From assembly GCA_015057325.1 (NCBI GenBank), contig SVEQ01000002.1, forward strand, positions 124,001 through 188,000: a DNA stretch of 64,000 nucleotides, read 5' to 3'. Below are positions 43,402 to 53,264 of the stretch, piece after piece (position 1 is the first letter of the stretch; each line of letters begins with the position of its first letter). The notes beneath the pieces were generated by a model. It did no database searches. It was not told where the DNA came from and worked only from the letters and a program-made list of their open reading frames with translations. The position numbers and the translations under genes are program-made. The stretch is from Lachnospiraceae bacterium. GTDB taxonomy: Bacteria; Bacillota; Clostridia; Lachnospirales; Lachnospiraceae.

Positions 43402-45564
43402 TTACGCAAAATTTTTATTAAAGAGTTTTACTATTATATAATATACGATTCCTACAGAGAGAATCACGAATATATTATGCGTTCTGCTATCAATATAAGG
43501 CTGTACCATGCAAAGAGCGGTAAGGGCAATAACACCTGCTATTACATATTTTTCAAAATCGAAATACAAATCATTTTTGTAGATTTCTTTCTTCTTGGCA
43601 AGCATTCCACCAAGTAGCAGAAAAGCAATTCCTATCACAAGGTACCCTATCGTATATGCCGTATATGAATAACAATAATCCAGTTTTATAAAACTTTCTA
43701 TAACTCTAAAAGCAAAAACATTCTTATATGCTTCACATAAACCGGTAATTGCAATATATATACAAAATGCTCCACCGCAAAATGCAAGAAGTCTCATTAT
43801 TCCATTAGGGAATAGTTCTTCAATTAAATGTATGAAGCCGATAAGCATTATTAGATATGCAATACTTACAACAAATGTTAATAATACAATTTTATTAAAC
43901 TCATTAATATCATAGTTCATTTCATTAGCTTTTTGTATTCCTTTGTACACATATACAAACAACACTATCATAGGAATACTGGTTGTAACAAAGTCTAAAA
44001 TTGCCGTAAAGCAATATCGGATGTTCGTCTTTACAGGTAATGTATATGGAAATTCTCTCATGGGTTGTTTTCGATCACTCCAGTACTGCAATAGTCTTCC
44101 TAAAAGAATTATTGCAAAAAAAGTTAAAACAAACCAACCATTTATAGTATGACCTAACAATAAACTTAAATAATCTTCATTTGTTGAACACTTTTGTCCA
44201 TATACCGCTTCAAAATACCCCCACCCTATTCCATCGAAATCAAAATAGCGGCCATATATCATCAAAGAAGCAACAACAACTCCTGCCACAAGTTGTAACA
44301 CATATCTTAACCCATACACGTAAAAGAGTTTTTTGATCTGCCCACCATTAAAGTACTGTAATAACTTATTCTCTTTGGTTTTATATGTTTTGTTAACATT
44401 TTTCTTTGGAAGTATTATGTATGAAGCCAAAACAATCACTGCTATAGTCGACAGTATAACCATAATCCACGGTATATCCAAATATAATATGTCTATTAAA
44501 CCCAGCCATGCCAACCCACATAATATAGCAAGCACACGTTCAACACCTACAAAATATGAGAAACGACCTCCCTTTGATAGTTGTCTTTTGCCGGCAGCCA
44601 ACCTAACAAGCAATATTTCAACAACGATTGTAACCAGCATAAAAAGAACAATCTTATTGATACTAATACTGTCTTCCCAGCCACCACTTGCCTTCATAAA
44701 ACCGGTGACAGACAATCCGTTAAGAGCATCTGAAGGATATATTATCGGTTCAACATAATTAACAAATACTTTATCAGCAACATTCCAGCATTTGCTATAT
44801 ATCTGATAATATTGCCCGTATATATCCTTCGGTGGTAACCCTTTGAAAGTTACTATCGCCACAGCTATAAATATCACTTCCAAAATCAAACCATAAGCAA
44901 AGATCAACACAATCCACACAGCAATCGCAACAGCAGCACCAAGCAATGCATTCTTAAAAACAGTCATTCCAAGATAAATCCATGTATATGCCATAATAAG
45001 AATCATTGTGTACAATACAACATAAGTCCACAATTTAGCCAATGGCAAAGAATTAAAGTTTGCAGGTTCATTTAGCCCCGAAAGCGCTACCCACTTATTA
45101 TTGTAGTAACTCTGATAACTCGCAAGCAACAATCCCTGAAGGACTGTTATTCCTACTATCAATGCAAAAAAGAACCAGTACTCGTGCATCACAAGCGTTT
45201 TCTTTTTGACCGGCAATGTCATTTCAAACTCTTTAACTCTCACATCAGAAAAAGATGATTCACGCATTATCAGTAATATGATAATTCCAACAATTGCAAA
45301 CGCCGCGCCAAATGTGAGTTTATCATCCATTACACCGGAAAAGTCCAATCCTGTTTCAGGCAATACATAATTGCCGTCGACCGCCTTTGCCTTGCCCTCT
45401 TGAATGTCAGACATTATCTTATTTTCAGCATTTATTTTAAATGATGTGCCTGCTGTATCAAAACAAACATATACCGTATTAATAAGCATACATATAAGTG
45501 CGAGCAAAACCATTGTCGCATACATTTTCCCCATTGTTTTGGAAAGTGCTCTGACTCCTCCCAT
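43402..45564 (-). CDS. ABC transporter permease (ABC-2 type)
   Basis: About 720 residues with at least twelve hydrophobic segments in two halves. The first half contains FEMTLPVKKKTLVMHEYWFF and the second MREFPYTLPVKTNIRY, the same TLPVK motif twice, indicating an internally duplicated permease. It partners the ATPase encoded immediately upstream; I start it at ATG 45564, although GTG 45573 overlaps the ATPase stop. Substrate unknown. Confidence 0.85.
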   Translation of the reverse strand: MGGVRALSKTMGKMYATMVLLALICMLINTVYVCFDTAGTSFKINAENKIMSDIQEGKAKAVDGNYVLPETGLDFSGVMDDKLTFGAAFAIVGIIILLIMRESSFSDVRVKEFEMTLPVKKKTLVMHEYWFFFALIVGITVLQGLLLASYQSYYNNKWVALSGLNEPANFNSLPLAKLWTYVVLYTMILIMAYTWIYLGMTVFKNALLGAAVAIAVWIVLIFAYGLILEVIFIAVAIVTFKGLPPKDIYGQYYQIYSKCWNVADKVFVNYVEPIIYPSDALNGLSVTGFMKASGGWEDSISINKIVLFMLVTIVVEILLVRLAAGKRQLSKGGRFSYFVGVERVLAILCGLAWLGLIDILYLDIPWIMVILSTIAVIVLASYIILPKKNVNKTYKTKENKLLQYFNGGQIKKLFYVYGLRYVLQLVAGVVVASLMIYGRYFDFDGIGWGYFEAVYGQKCSTNEDYLSLLLGHTINGWFVLTFFAIILLGRLLQYWSDRKQPMREFPYTLPVKTNIRYCFTAILDFVTTSIPMIVLFVYVYKGIQKANEMNYDINEFNKIVLLTFVVSIAYLIMLIGFIHLIEELFPNGIMRLLAFCGGAFCIYIAITGLCEAYKNVFAFRVIESFIKLDYCYSYTAYTIGYLVIGIAFLLLGGMLAKKKEIYKNDLYFDFEKYVIAGVIALTALCMVQPYIDSRTHNIFVILSVGIVYYIIVKLFNKNFA

Positions 45565-45569
45565 TACAC

Positions 45570-46451
45570 TCACCCCCTGCTTCTTTCTTCCTCAAGGACG
45601 ATAAACAAATCTTCCAACGAGATGTCTACAGGCTCAATAAGGCTTGCGCCGTTCTTTTTAAGTTTTTCAACCAAGTCCTCGTTAAAGTCTTTAACAACAA
45701 GTGTATAAATGCTACCGACATTGGATATCTTTAATATTTCCGGCATGCTTCTCACATTTTGTCCTGCACCACCCTCAAATACAACATTCAACTGGGTCAG
45801 TTCGCATTTCATATCTTCCATAGACATCTGACGATCCACCACTCCTTGATGAAGCATTGTTACCGAATCACATATTCTTTCAAGTCCTTCTAAGTTGTGA
45901 GAACTTATAAGCACTCCGATTTCCCGCTGCTCAACCTCATTTATAAGCATCTCGAAGAAACTTGCCTTTGCCACAGGATCAAGTCCTGAAGTCGGCTCAT
46001 CAAGAATTAAGTAATCAGGTTCCTTGGCTACTTCAAGCATGAATGCAAGACGCATTTTCTGGCCCTTTGAAAGTGCTCTGATACGTGTATTTACATCAAG
46101 TTTAAAAATCTCATTATAATCATTAAACTTCTCGCGGTTAAACTTCGGATAAAAAACCGAATACATATCCACCATTTTCGAAATACTGTAAAACGGAATA
46201 TATTCGCTGTAATCTGCGACATAACCTATGTACTCCTTAACCGAAGGATTATCATAAACAGCACTTCCGTTAATCAAAACCTCACCTTTGTCCGGCTTAT
46301 ATATACCTACCGCACACTTGATAAGTGTTGTTTTACCGGCACTGTTCTCGCCGATAAGACCATGAATCTCACCCGGCGAAACATTTAAGTTGATGCCCTT
46401 TAACACCTCCGATTTGTTATAACCTTTCCATAAATCCTTTATCTCAATCAT
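45570..46451 (-). CDS. ABC transporter ATP-binding protein
   Basis: 293 residues. Walker A GENSAGKTTLIK, signature ALSKGQKMRLAF, Walker B YLILDEPTSGLDPVAKA and H-loop SSHN. A C-terminal domain of about 80 residues follows, as in YtrB-type ATPases. The start overlaps gntR by 4 bases and the end meets the permease, so the three are translationally coupled. Confidence 0.93.
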   Translation of the reverse strand: MIEIKDLWKGYNKSEVLKGINLNVSPGEIHGLIGENSAGKTTLIKCAVGIYKPDKGEVLINGSAVYDNPSVKEYIGYVADYSEYIPFYSISKMVDMYSVFYPKFNREKFNDYNEIFKLDVNTRIRALSKGQKMRLAFMLEVAKEPDYLILDEPTSGLDPVAKASFFEMLINEVEQREIGVLISSHNLEGLERICDSVTMLHQGVVDRQMSMEDMKCELTQLNVVFEGGAGQNVRSMPEILKISNVGSIYTLVVKDFNEDLVEKLKKNGASLIEPVDISLEDLFIVLEEERSRG

Positions 46452-46825
46452 ACGCTCATCTCCTCATAAATCTCCTTGACAAAATCAATGGTTTTTTTCT
46501 TATCATACCCCATCATTTTAAGTTCCATTATCCCACTTCGAAGTTGTTTTTTTATCGCTTCCACCTTGTCGTCGTCAGCCTTTACATTAATCTCCGATGC
46601 GATAAATGTTCCTTTGCCTCTGATTGTTTCGATAACGCCCTGACGTTCTAATTCCTGATACGCCTTAGCAACCGTTCCCGGGGTAATCTTGAGCTCTAAC
46701 GCTAATTTTCTTACTGAAGGTATTGCATCACCGGGTTTTAAATAGTTTTTCATAACATTGAACTTCATCTGTTCTATTATCTGTTCATATATTGGTTTGC
46801 TGCTCTTGTAATCCATCTGCATCAT
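46448..46825 (-). CDS. GntR-family (YtrA-type) regulator
   Basis: 125 residues: a winged helix-turn-helix (KPIYEQIIEQMKFNVMK, PSVRKLALELKITPGTVAKA, GKGTFIAS) with only a short C-terminal helix, as in the YtrA subfamily. Such repressors control the ABC operon they belong to. A 39-bp dyad in the promoter of the upstream lipoprotein gene is the probable operator. Confidence 0.92.
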   Translation of the reverse strand: MMQMDYKSSKPIYEQIIEQMKFNVMKNYLKPGDAIPSVRKLALELKITPGTVAKAYQELERQGVIETIRGKGTFIASEINVKADDDKVEAIKKQLRSGIMELKMMGYDKKKTIDFVKEIYEEMSV

Positions 46826-46850
46826 TACACATTTCCTCCTTTCATAGTTC

Positions 46851-49154
46851 TTATTTTTGTTCGTTGATATATGTTGTTACTCTATTCTGTATAACATCAA
46901 TAGTTTTGTTTAGTTTCTTTTTATCCGTAAAATAATCTTGTGCTTCCTCATATACAATATTTAAAATTGCGGTCTCATATGTTTTTGCATGCTTAGTTCT
47001 ATGTAGGATCTCCATATATTTATTAACATCTTCCTCTTTTGGAACCCCCATCTTATCACCGTAAACGCCCCACGAAAAATCATACTCTTCCTGTGGTTTT
47101 ACAATTTCTCCAAGTACATCAATATAAGTTGTCGAAGTTGTTAATGCCTTCATATGTTCTTCAAATGAGGATTTCATGACAGGCATTCTGAAATCATCAT
47201 CTCGAACTTTATTTATTTGATACTCTTCCGATAACAATTCTCTAAGAAATTGCCACGCAAGTTCTTTATTATCCGATTTAGCCGACATGGCATACATATC
47301 TTCGAACTCAAAATACGATCCTTCTGATGATTTATTCGGATATCCGATATAATTAAGTGGCATACCTAATACTTCTCTTTCAAATTGCAGCATATGAAGT
47401 GAAATCTCATTTTCATCAAAAAGAAGATATTCTCCGTCATGAAATCTGGAATACATTGTATTATACATTTCATCAAATTCAGAATCCGTCAGTATTTTCT
47501 CTTCTTTTGTACCTTGCGAATAGGACAATTCCATCAAATATTTAAATTCATCACTATCAAAATTACACACGCCGTTATCCCAATCAACGTAATCGGAAAC
47601 AGTATTACTTAGAAGCATATCCAAATAATATATTCGTAGTTCTTTACTATCAATTAATTCAACACCATCCCCCTTCTTCTTCATTACAGATTGAAGATCT
47701 TTAACCGTCCAACCGGAAGATTTCCCAACATCTTGAGTTCTCGCCAACAGGGTACTTATACAAAACGAAGACGCAACATAATATAAACCGCCATCTTCCA
47801 TCTCTGCCTCATAAACCTCTGGAAGCAAATCCTCAACATTATATTTTGTATCCTTCTCATAATAAGGTGTCAGTTCTTCAATCAGACCTTTTCGGGCGCA
47901 CTGTCTCACAGATATCGGCAAACACCCAACACTTATTATATCCGGCATTTTGCCTGTCATAACATCTGCAAGTACCCTCTCTTCGTCCATTTCCGAATAA
48001 TCAACTATTTGAATTTTACAATCCGGATGATTTCGATTAAACTTTGTTACCGCACTAGGTGTACAGGTTGAAAAAGGAACACCCAACGTAATTATAGTCT
48101 TACCCTTATCTGCATCAGGGTCTGCTTCTTTCCATGAGACTATTTCAAAATTACAATGTTGTTCATTGTATTCTTTGGAATTACCAATAAAAGTATTTCC
48201 AACACCGGCTTGCAACCCTTCCAACTCATCATTTCCAATGTACGATTTAAATCGGTTTAACAATACGTCCGCTTCGTCTTTTTCTACACTATATCCATTT
48301 ATTCCGGCACGACTCTCGTAATAAAAATCATATTCTTCACCGTCCATCACCACATCAATTCCACCGGCTTCTCCAATCCTAATATCAATTGCATCACTCC
48401 ATGTCATATTCTCCATATTTAAAATGTACGTATTAATATTTACCATGTCACTATCAAGTTCATCTGTCACACATACAATATCACCATTCTTTATAAGAGC
48501 AATATCGGCCAATTCGTTTTGAGGCACATCTATCTTTTTCTCGTTAGAAAGTGTTTCATCATATACATATACATTTTTATCTATTCCAACGACTGCGCTA
48601 CCATCTTCTCTAAGTATTATACCCGCCAGTTCATTGATTTCATAGTTACCCTTAAATCTTTCTGCCAATAACTCTTCATTCGTATTGTCTATGTTTTTAA
48701 AACAACTACTCACATCACATCTGTTTTTTTCATTCCCGTCCAAATCTAGTTTGACCAATTCGTAAATATTCTTATCTTCAACTGTATTTACCGCTAGATA
48801 TAATAATTTTCCATCAACATTTGCATGAAATGCACTTATGTATTTTTCATTTATATCACTTACTGCACAAACAGAATTATTACCATCCAAATCACAACTA
48901 TATATCTGATAAGTACCGTTTTGAGCAATGTATGTCATAACGAAAAGCTTATCTTTTTTTACACAATAAAAAGATATTTCTCCATTAATATCCGAAAGAT
49001 TAATATTCTTTCCCTCGAAAGCCTTTCCCGGCATTTTCTCCAACTTAGGTTGGCTATAATTAGAAGAATTATCATCTTCTTTATTACAGCCACACAATGA
49101 AGATGTAAGTATTAAAAACAATGTTATAATTATCATTTTTTTAAACATTTGCAT
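46851..49154 (-). CDS. Large extracellular solute-binding lipoprotein with beta-rich N-terminal half
   Basis: 767 residues, first gene of the gntR-ABC operon. Lipoprotein signal with lipobox LCGC near residue 23. Residues about 40-340 form repeated beta strands (YSCDLDGN, LVKLDLDGNEK) like a propeller; residues about 360-760 look like a family 1 solute-binding protein (VTKFNRNHPDCKIQIVDYSE, VMTGKMPDIISV, AWQFLRELLSEEYQ). This is about 330 residues longer than usual binding proteins. Linked to an ABC-2 exporter-type permease rather than an importer, which is odd; it may act as a surface sensor. Confidence 0.85.
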   Translation of the reverse strand: MQMFKKMIIITLFLILTSSLCGCNKEDDNSSNYSQPKLEKMPGKAFEGKNINLSDINGEISFYCVKKDKLFVMTYIAQNGTYQIYSCDLDGNNSVCAVSDINEKYISAFHANVDGKLLYLAVNTVEDKNIYELVKLDLDGNEKNRCDVSSCFKNIDNTNEELLAERFKGNYEINELAGIILREDGSAVVGIDKNVYVYDETLSNEKKIDVPQNELADIALIKNGDIVCVTDELDSDMVNINTYILNMENMTWSDAIDIRIGEAGGIDVVMDGEEYDFYYESRAGINGYSVEKDEADVLLNRFKSYIGNDELEGLQAGVGNTFIGNSKEYNEQHCNFEIVSWKEADPDADKGKTIITLGVPFSTCTPSAVTKFNRNHPDCKIQIVDYSEMDEERVLADVMTGKMPDIISVGCLPISVRQCARKGLIEELTPYYEKDTKYNVEDLLPEVYEAEMEDGGLYYVASSFCISTLLARTQDVGKSSGWTVKDLQSVMKKKGDGVELIDSKELRIYYLDMLLSNTVSDYVDWDNGVCNFDSDEFKYLMELSYSQGTKEEKILTDSEFDEMYNTMYSRFHDGEYLLFDENEISLHMLQFEREVLGMPLNYIGYPNKSSEGSYFEFEDMYAMSAKSDNKELAWQFLRELLSEEYQINKVRDDDFRMPVMKSSFEEHMKALTTSTTYIDVLGEIVKPQEEYDFSWGVYGDKMGVPKEEDVNKYMEILHRTKHAKTYETAILNIVYEEAQDYFTDKKKLNKTIDVIQNRVTTYINEQK

Positions 49155-49208
49155 CTGATAATTCCTCCAATAAAATGAATGTATACGTAAAACGTTCTAT
49201 TATTTCAG

Positions 49209-49247
49209 TGTATTAACTGTACCACTTGCTATGATACAGTTATAACA
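49209..49247 (-). promoter_or_regulatory. Dyad operator in the gntR-ABC operon promoter
   Basis: Outer arms TGTTATAACTGTA and TACAGTTAATACA pair at 11 of 13 positions around a 13-base centre, 55 bases before the lipoprotein start. Size and place fit a YtrA-type GntR operator, so the operon is probably autoregulated. Confidence 0.6.
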
Positions 49248-49284
49248 CACTTATTTTTCATTGTCAACACCGGTTCACAAAAAA

Positions 49285-49308
49285 ATGCGGCCACCGAAGT
49301 GTCCGCAT
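49285..49308 (-). terminator. Terminator with UUCG loop after the RhuM/Fic remnant
   Basis: ATGCGG-A-CAC / GTG-G-CCGCAT stem closed by a TTCG tetraloop and followed on the minus strand by TTTTTTTG. Confidence 0.88.
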
Positions 49309-49352
49309 TTCTATGCTTTATTCTTATTATAAAATCAAAATAGTGTAGATAA

Positions 49353-49740
49353 TCACCGCAAACAGTTCATAATAACCGTCACCATCATATCCATCTCATC
49401 AGGTTTTGATTCTGCTATCATAATGGTAAGTGCCACAAGAGTGTGATCATCAATAACTTTCTGTCCGTCCTCAAACAATGCTCCGTTCTTATCAAGAAAA
49501 TATAAGAACATTGTTGCCGCTATTCTCTTGTTACCATCAGAAAAACTATGATTCTTAGTTACAAAATATAATAAATGTGCTGCCTTCTCCTCAAGTGACG
49601 GATACACATCTTTTCCACCGAATGACTGATATAATAACATCAAGATTATAATATTCAATATTACGCTTTACTTTTCTGTCTCCTTCATCTTGAACTGTCG
49701 CAAAATTTGCGACAGTTGAATCATTACCTTTGCGTATAAC
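49353..49740 (-). pseudogene. RhuM-Fic family remnant
   Basis: The C-terminal 95 codons carry the Fic signature (HSFSDGNKRIA) preceded by YPSLEEKAAHLLYFV. Just upstream, in a different frame, the DNA encodes STVANFATVQDEGDRKVKR and NIEYYNLDVIISV, typical of the N-terminal half of RhuM proteins. The expected middle of the protein (about 100 or more residues) and the far N-terminus are missing, so an internal deletion with frame change has destroyed the gene. The Fic core retains His and the DGNKR motif but the product would be truncated. Confidence 0.8.
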
Positions 49741-49762
49741 ATACTATAATTAATACTGCAAA

Positions 49763-49796
49763 AAGAGCTGTCCACCATATCAGCGGAACAGCTCTT
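49763..49796 (-). terminator. Terminator of the FtsX-type permease gene
   Basis: AAGAGCTGT / ACAGCTCTT stem (9 bp) with a 16-base loop, T run on the minus strand, about 50 bases after the permease stop; an A run allows use in the other direction too. Confidence 0.85.
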
Positions 49797-49844
49797 TAAT
49801 ATATTTTTCTATAACAATACCGACTATCCGAACCTTAATATCTC

Positions 49845-52448
49845 TCACTCAAACCTTAACCTGTCAACCACGCTAACTCTGCACATTATTGAGTATGCAA
49901 TAACAGGAATTACTGCTACCAATATACCGATTACAGGAAGACATGCAAGTACCGGAATAATTGTAAACTTCCATACAAAAAATGACGAGCCGACCACAAA
50001 AGCTTTTATCACTGTAACATTTAACAAAATCGAAACAACGATTGATACTACAAATGTCCAGCCAAAATATACAAGACCTTCTTTCATAAGTTTTATCTTC
50101 TGCTGTTTTCCGGTCATTCCAACCGCCTCAAGTACCGCAAGCTCTCTTGCACGAACGATAATGGAAGATGTCATTGTATTGGCGAAATTAAGTATACCTA
50201 TGATTCCAAGTATAAATGCAAGTACAAAACCGACTATTTCGATTGTTTTTGCAAATGAACGATACTCATCCAGTACTGTCTGCTTTGACTTATACGAAAG
50301 ATCTGTTTCTACCGTTTCAGTATAATCAGATATCCATTTATCAAACTGTTCTTCATTATCCTTATCAACATTTATAAGTGTTCTCATAGGCTTTCTGTCA
50401 CCAACAAAATCTAAGAATTCCTTCTCAGGAAGAAAATAATCACATTGGAAATTGCCAAACTGTTGAAGTACCATGGCATATGGCATACTTACAACCGCAT
50501 AAACCTCATACTCCTTGACAGGCTCATTATCATAATTAGGTACTTGAAATGTACTTCCGTCATCATAGATTCCTTCAACGTAGGTTACATATTTCTCATC
50601 ATGACTTCTGACAGTTACTTTTTCTCCCGGCTCAAAATACGGAAGTTCGGCCTCCTTTGCATCTAAACTGTTAATAGCACAGTTAACCAATACATAATTA
50701 CCTGAATTAAATTTTTCCCAATCTATTTTGTCGCTTCCGTCAATTGTCTTGACAACACCAAGTTTGTTGAAAACCATTTCATTTATTCCGTAGGTTGCGC
50801 CATCTAAAGTCTTTTCCTCATCAAGACTTTCAAGGTAATCATCCACTGAAGGAATACCGTTTTGCCCCGTATAACGTTCCTTCAAATATTCTAATATCGA
50901 TTCATTAGACAACACTCTATCCTTTATCTTCTTCCAATTCTCATCATCAAAATCATGATAATCATCATAAATATATATATTACCTATTTCTTCTACTCCC
51001 TCCTGCGAAGAAAGTTCCTCAAGAAACGAATCCGTTACTCCATCTAAGGTCTTATCGAAAGTTCCGGGATTATCAAGTGCTGCATCTTGCACTGAATAAT
51101 CTGCCACAACCATATTCTTTATAAAACTATCCATCGAAAAACCTTTCATAAGGCTCATAACCGTATTAAGAATCACAAGTGACAACGACAATGACATTAC
51201 AACTATTATTATCTTTTTTCTGTTGCCTCTTTCTGTGTTATCTTCTGTAGTTCTTAGTGCCTCAATAGGTGACACACTTCCTGCTTTTCTACACGGCTTA
51301 TTAGCACTTAATATAACCGTAATATAAGTAAATGCTACTGCTCCAAGAATTATCCATATGTTTAAATGAGCCTGGCCTTTGTCAAAGCTTACCGTATTAA
51401 GAGTACCTGAAATCATTGGCAATAACCATACACCGATCAAGATTCCCGGTATAATACCAAGCGGAATACCCGATATAGCAATAAGGCGTGCTCTCTTCCT
51501 TACAATCTTTCTTAACTGCTTTCCGGTTGTACCTATTGTCTTTAACAGACCGTATTCCTTAATATCAGAGATTACATTGATATAGAATATATTATATATT
51601 ATCAGATATCCCGCCAACATTACCGTTGTAAGAAGTGTAATCGCAAACACTACTGTTGTCGGATCCATATTTCTTCCAACGTAAGCCCAGTTAATACCAT
51701 AATCAACATTCTCTCTCATTCCGGTTCTTGCAATTAAATCATTTGTCTTTTTCTCAATGTTGAATGAATTAGCATAGTTGAAATCAGCCATTATCCAGCC
51801 CGCATAGTCATTGTATGTAAGTTCGTCAACAGGCGTAGTCTTAATCGGCGCATATTTTTCCTGAAACTCTTTTGATACAAGTGTCATCTGGCAGGAAGAA
51901 ATTATATCACCCCTATAATAACCTGACACAACAAAATCCTTCGTAACTTCTTCCTCGCCTATCGCAATTGTAAGATTAACTGTACTTCCTACCTCTACAG
52001 GAACCCCCATTTTTTGCAAAACAAGGTCACTTGTTACTATCTCATTTTCTTTTTCCGGCATTTTTCCAACCTCAGGATAACAGAAACAAGCTTTAGCATT
52101 GTCATCCTGACAGTAATTTACCTCTGTGCGCAATTTATTAAACTCTTTGTTTGCACCTGTTCCGACAGTGACACGATACGATAAATCCTTTATCTTTGAA
52201 TCGTCTTTGAACATGTCATATTCTTTCTGGGTAAGATACTTAAAGCCTGCATGGCAGCTTCCACCCACCTGACGCATTGTTGACAACTGTAGCTCTTTCA
52301 TCAAGCTGCCACCTATTGTAAACAATGCAGTAAACATAAGCGAAGTAAGCGCTACCGCTAATATAAGAACAATGTATTTTTTGATATTTTCTTTTATCCC
52401 GCTAAATGATAATTTGCTTATAGCCTTCTTGTTATTTACCTTTAACAT
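49845..52448 (-). CDS. ABC transporter permease, FtsX/MacB type
   Basis: 867 residues from ATG 52448 (GGAGG upstream). One N-terminal membrane helix, a large extracytoplasmic domain, three helices (about 270-390), a fourth near residue 415, a second extracytoplasmic domain and three C-terminal helices (ARELAVLEAVGMTGKQQKIKL before the second-last). This duplicated FtsX layout is typical of permeases that handle antimicrobial peptides or lipoproteins. Its ATPase is encoded 28 bases upstream. Confidence 0.9.
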   Translation of the reverse strand: MLKVNNKKAISKLSFSGIKENIKKYIVLILAVALTSLMFTALFTIGGSLMKELQLSTMRQVGGSCHAGFKYLTQKEYDMFKDDSKIKDLSYRVTVGTGANKEFNKLRTEVNYCQDDNAKACFCYPEVGKMPEKENEIVTSDLVLQKMGVPVEVGSTVNLTIAIGEEEVTKDFVVSGYYRGDIISSCQMTLVSKEFQEKYAPIKTTPVDELTYNDYAGWIMADFNYANSFNIEKKTNDLIARTGMRENVDYGINWAYVGRNMDPTTVVFAITLLTTVMLAGYLIIYNIFYINVISDIKEYGLLKTIGTTGKQLRKIVRKRARLIAISGIPLGIIPGILIGVWLLPMISGTLNTVSFDKGQAHLNIWIILGAVAFTYITVILSANKPCRKAGSVSPIEALRTTEDNTERGNRKKIIIVVMSLSLSLVILNTVMSLMKGFSMDSFIKNMVVADYSVQDAALDNPGTFDKTLDGVTDSFLEELSSQEGVEEIGNIYIYDDYHDFDDENWKKIKDRVLSNESILEYLKERYTGQNGIPSVDDYLESLDEEKTLDGATYGINEMVFNKLGVVKTIDGSDKIDWEKFNSGNYVLVNCAINSLDAKEAELPYFEPGEKVTVRSHDEKYVTYVEGIYDDGSTFQVPNYDNEPVKEYEVYAVVSMPYAMVLQQFGNFQCDYFLPEKEFLDFVGDRKPMRTLINVDKDNEEQFDKWISDYTETVETDLSYKSKQTVLDEYRSFAKTIEIVGFVLAFILGIIGILNFANTMTSSIIVRARELAVLEAVGMTGKQQKIKLMKEGLVYFGWTFVVSIVVSILLNVTVIKAFVVGSSFFVWKFTIIPVLACLPVIGILVAVIPVIAYSIMCRVSVVDRLRFE

Positions 52449-52476
52449 GTAATTATCCTCCAATCAACAAATCAAT

Positions 52477-53136
52477 TTACACAATTTTTCCGTCCTCTAT
52501 TCGAACAATTCTGTCCGCCATTTGAGCTATTTCTTCGTTGTGAGTAATCATTACTATTGTCTGATTGAACTTTTCGCCTGTAGTTTTGAGAAGTCCCAAA
52601 ACGTCCTGACTTGTTTTCGAATCAAGGTTTCCTGTAGGCTCATCTGCAAGTAGTATTGCCGGCTTTGTTGCAAGTGCTCTTGCTATTGCAACTCTCTGCT
52701 GTTGTCCGCCGGAAAGCTTTACCGGAAGTCTGTTTAACAAATCTGAGAGACCCAAAGATGTAATAACACTATCAATGTAATCCTTATCAACCTCGCCACC
52801 GTCTAACTCTATCGGTAAGATAATGTTGTCATATACCTTGAGTGACGGTACAAGATTAAAACTCTGAAATACAAATCCGATTTTTCTTCTTCTGAATATG
52901 CAAAGTGCATCACCTTTTAATTCCGAAATATCTTTATCATCAATTACTATTTTCCCTGATGTCGGATTATCAAGACCGCCGAGCATATGAAGAAGTGTTG
53001 ACTTACCGCTTCCGCTTGTTCCAACAATGCTGACAAACTCTCCTCTTTCTACCTCAAGGCTGACACCGTCTAACGCCTTAACCTGCGTATCACCTTCACC
53101 ATAGTATTTTTTTAAATCCAATGCCTGTAATATCAT
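52477..53136 (-). CDS. ABC transporter ATP-binding protein, MacB/LolD type
   Basis: 219 residues. Walker A GTSGSGKSTLLH, signature LSGGQQQRVAIARAL, Walker B ILLADEPTGNLDSKTS, H-loop ITHNEEIA. Partner of the FtsX-type permease downstream. A terminator separates it from the two-component genes upstream, so it probably has its own promoter, controlled by that system. Confidence 0.94.
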   Translation of the reverse strand: MILQALDLKKYYGEGDTQVKALDGVSLEVERGEFVSIVGTSGSGKSTLLHMLGGLDNPTSGKIVIDDKDISELKGDALCIFRRRKIGFVFQSFNLVPSLKVYDNIILPIELDGGEVDKDYIDSVITSLGLSDLLNRLPVKLSGGQQQRVAIARALATKPAILLADEPTGNLDSKTSQDVLGLLKTTGEKFNQTIVMITHNEEIAQMADRIVRIEDGKIV

Positions 53137-53178
53137 AATATAACCTCCATTTATTAATTAATTTAATAAGCATTTAAA

Positions 53179-53203
53179 AAGAGCAGTACCTCTTACTGCT
53201 CTT
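53179..53203 (-). terminator. Terminator of the two-component operon
   Basis: 10-bp perfect stem AAGAGCAGTA / TACTGCTCTT followed by TTT on the minus strand, about 60 bases after the kinase stop. Confidence 0.88.
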
Positions 53204-53264
53204 AATACTAACATTTAATTCTTTCCAGATTATTTCCAAAATCTAACAATTTTGAAAGATTTGA

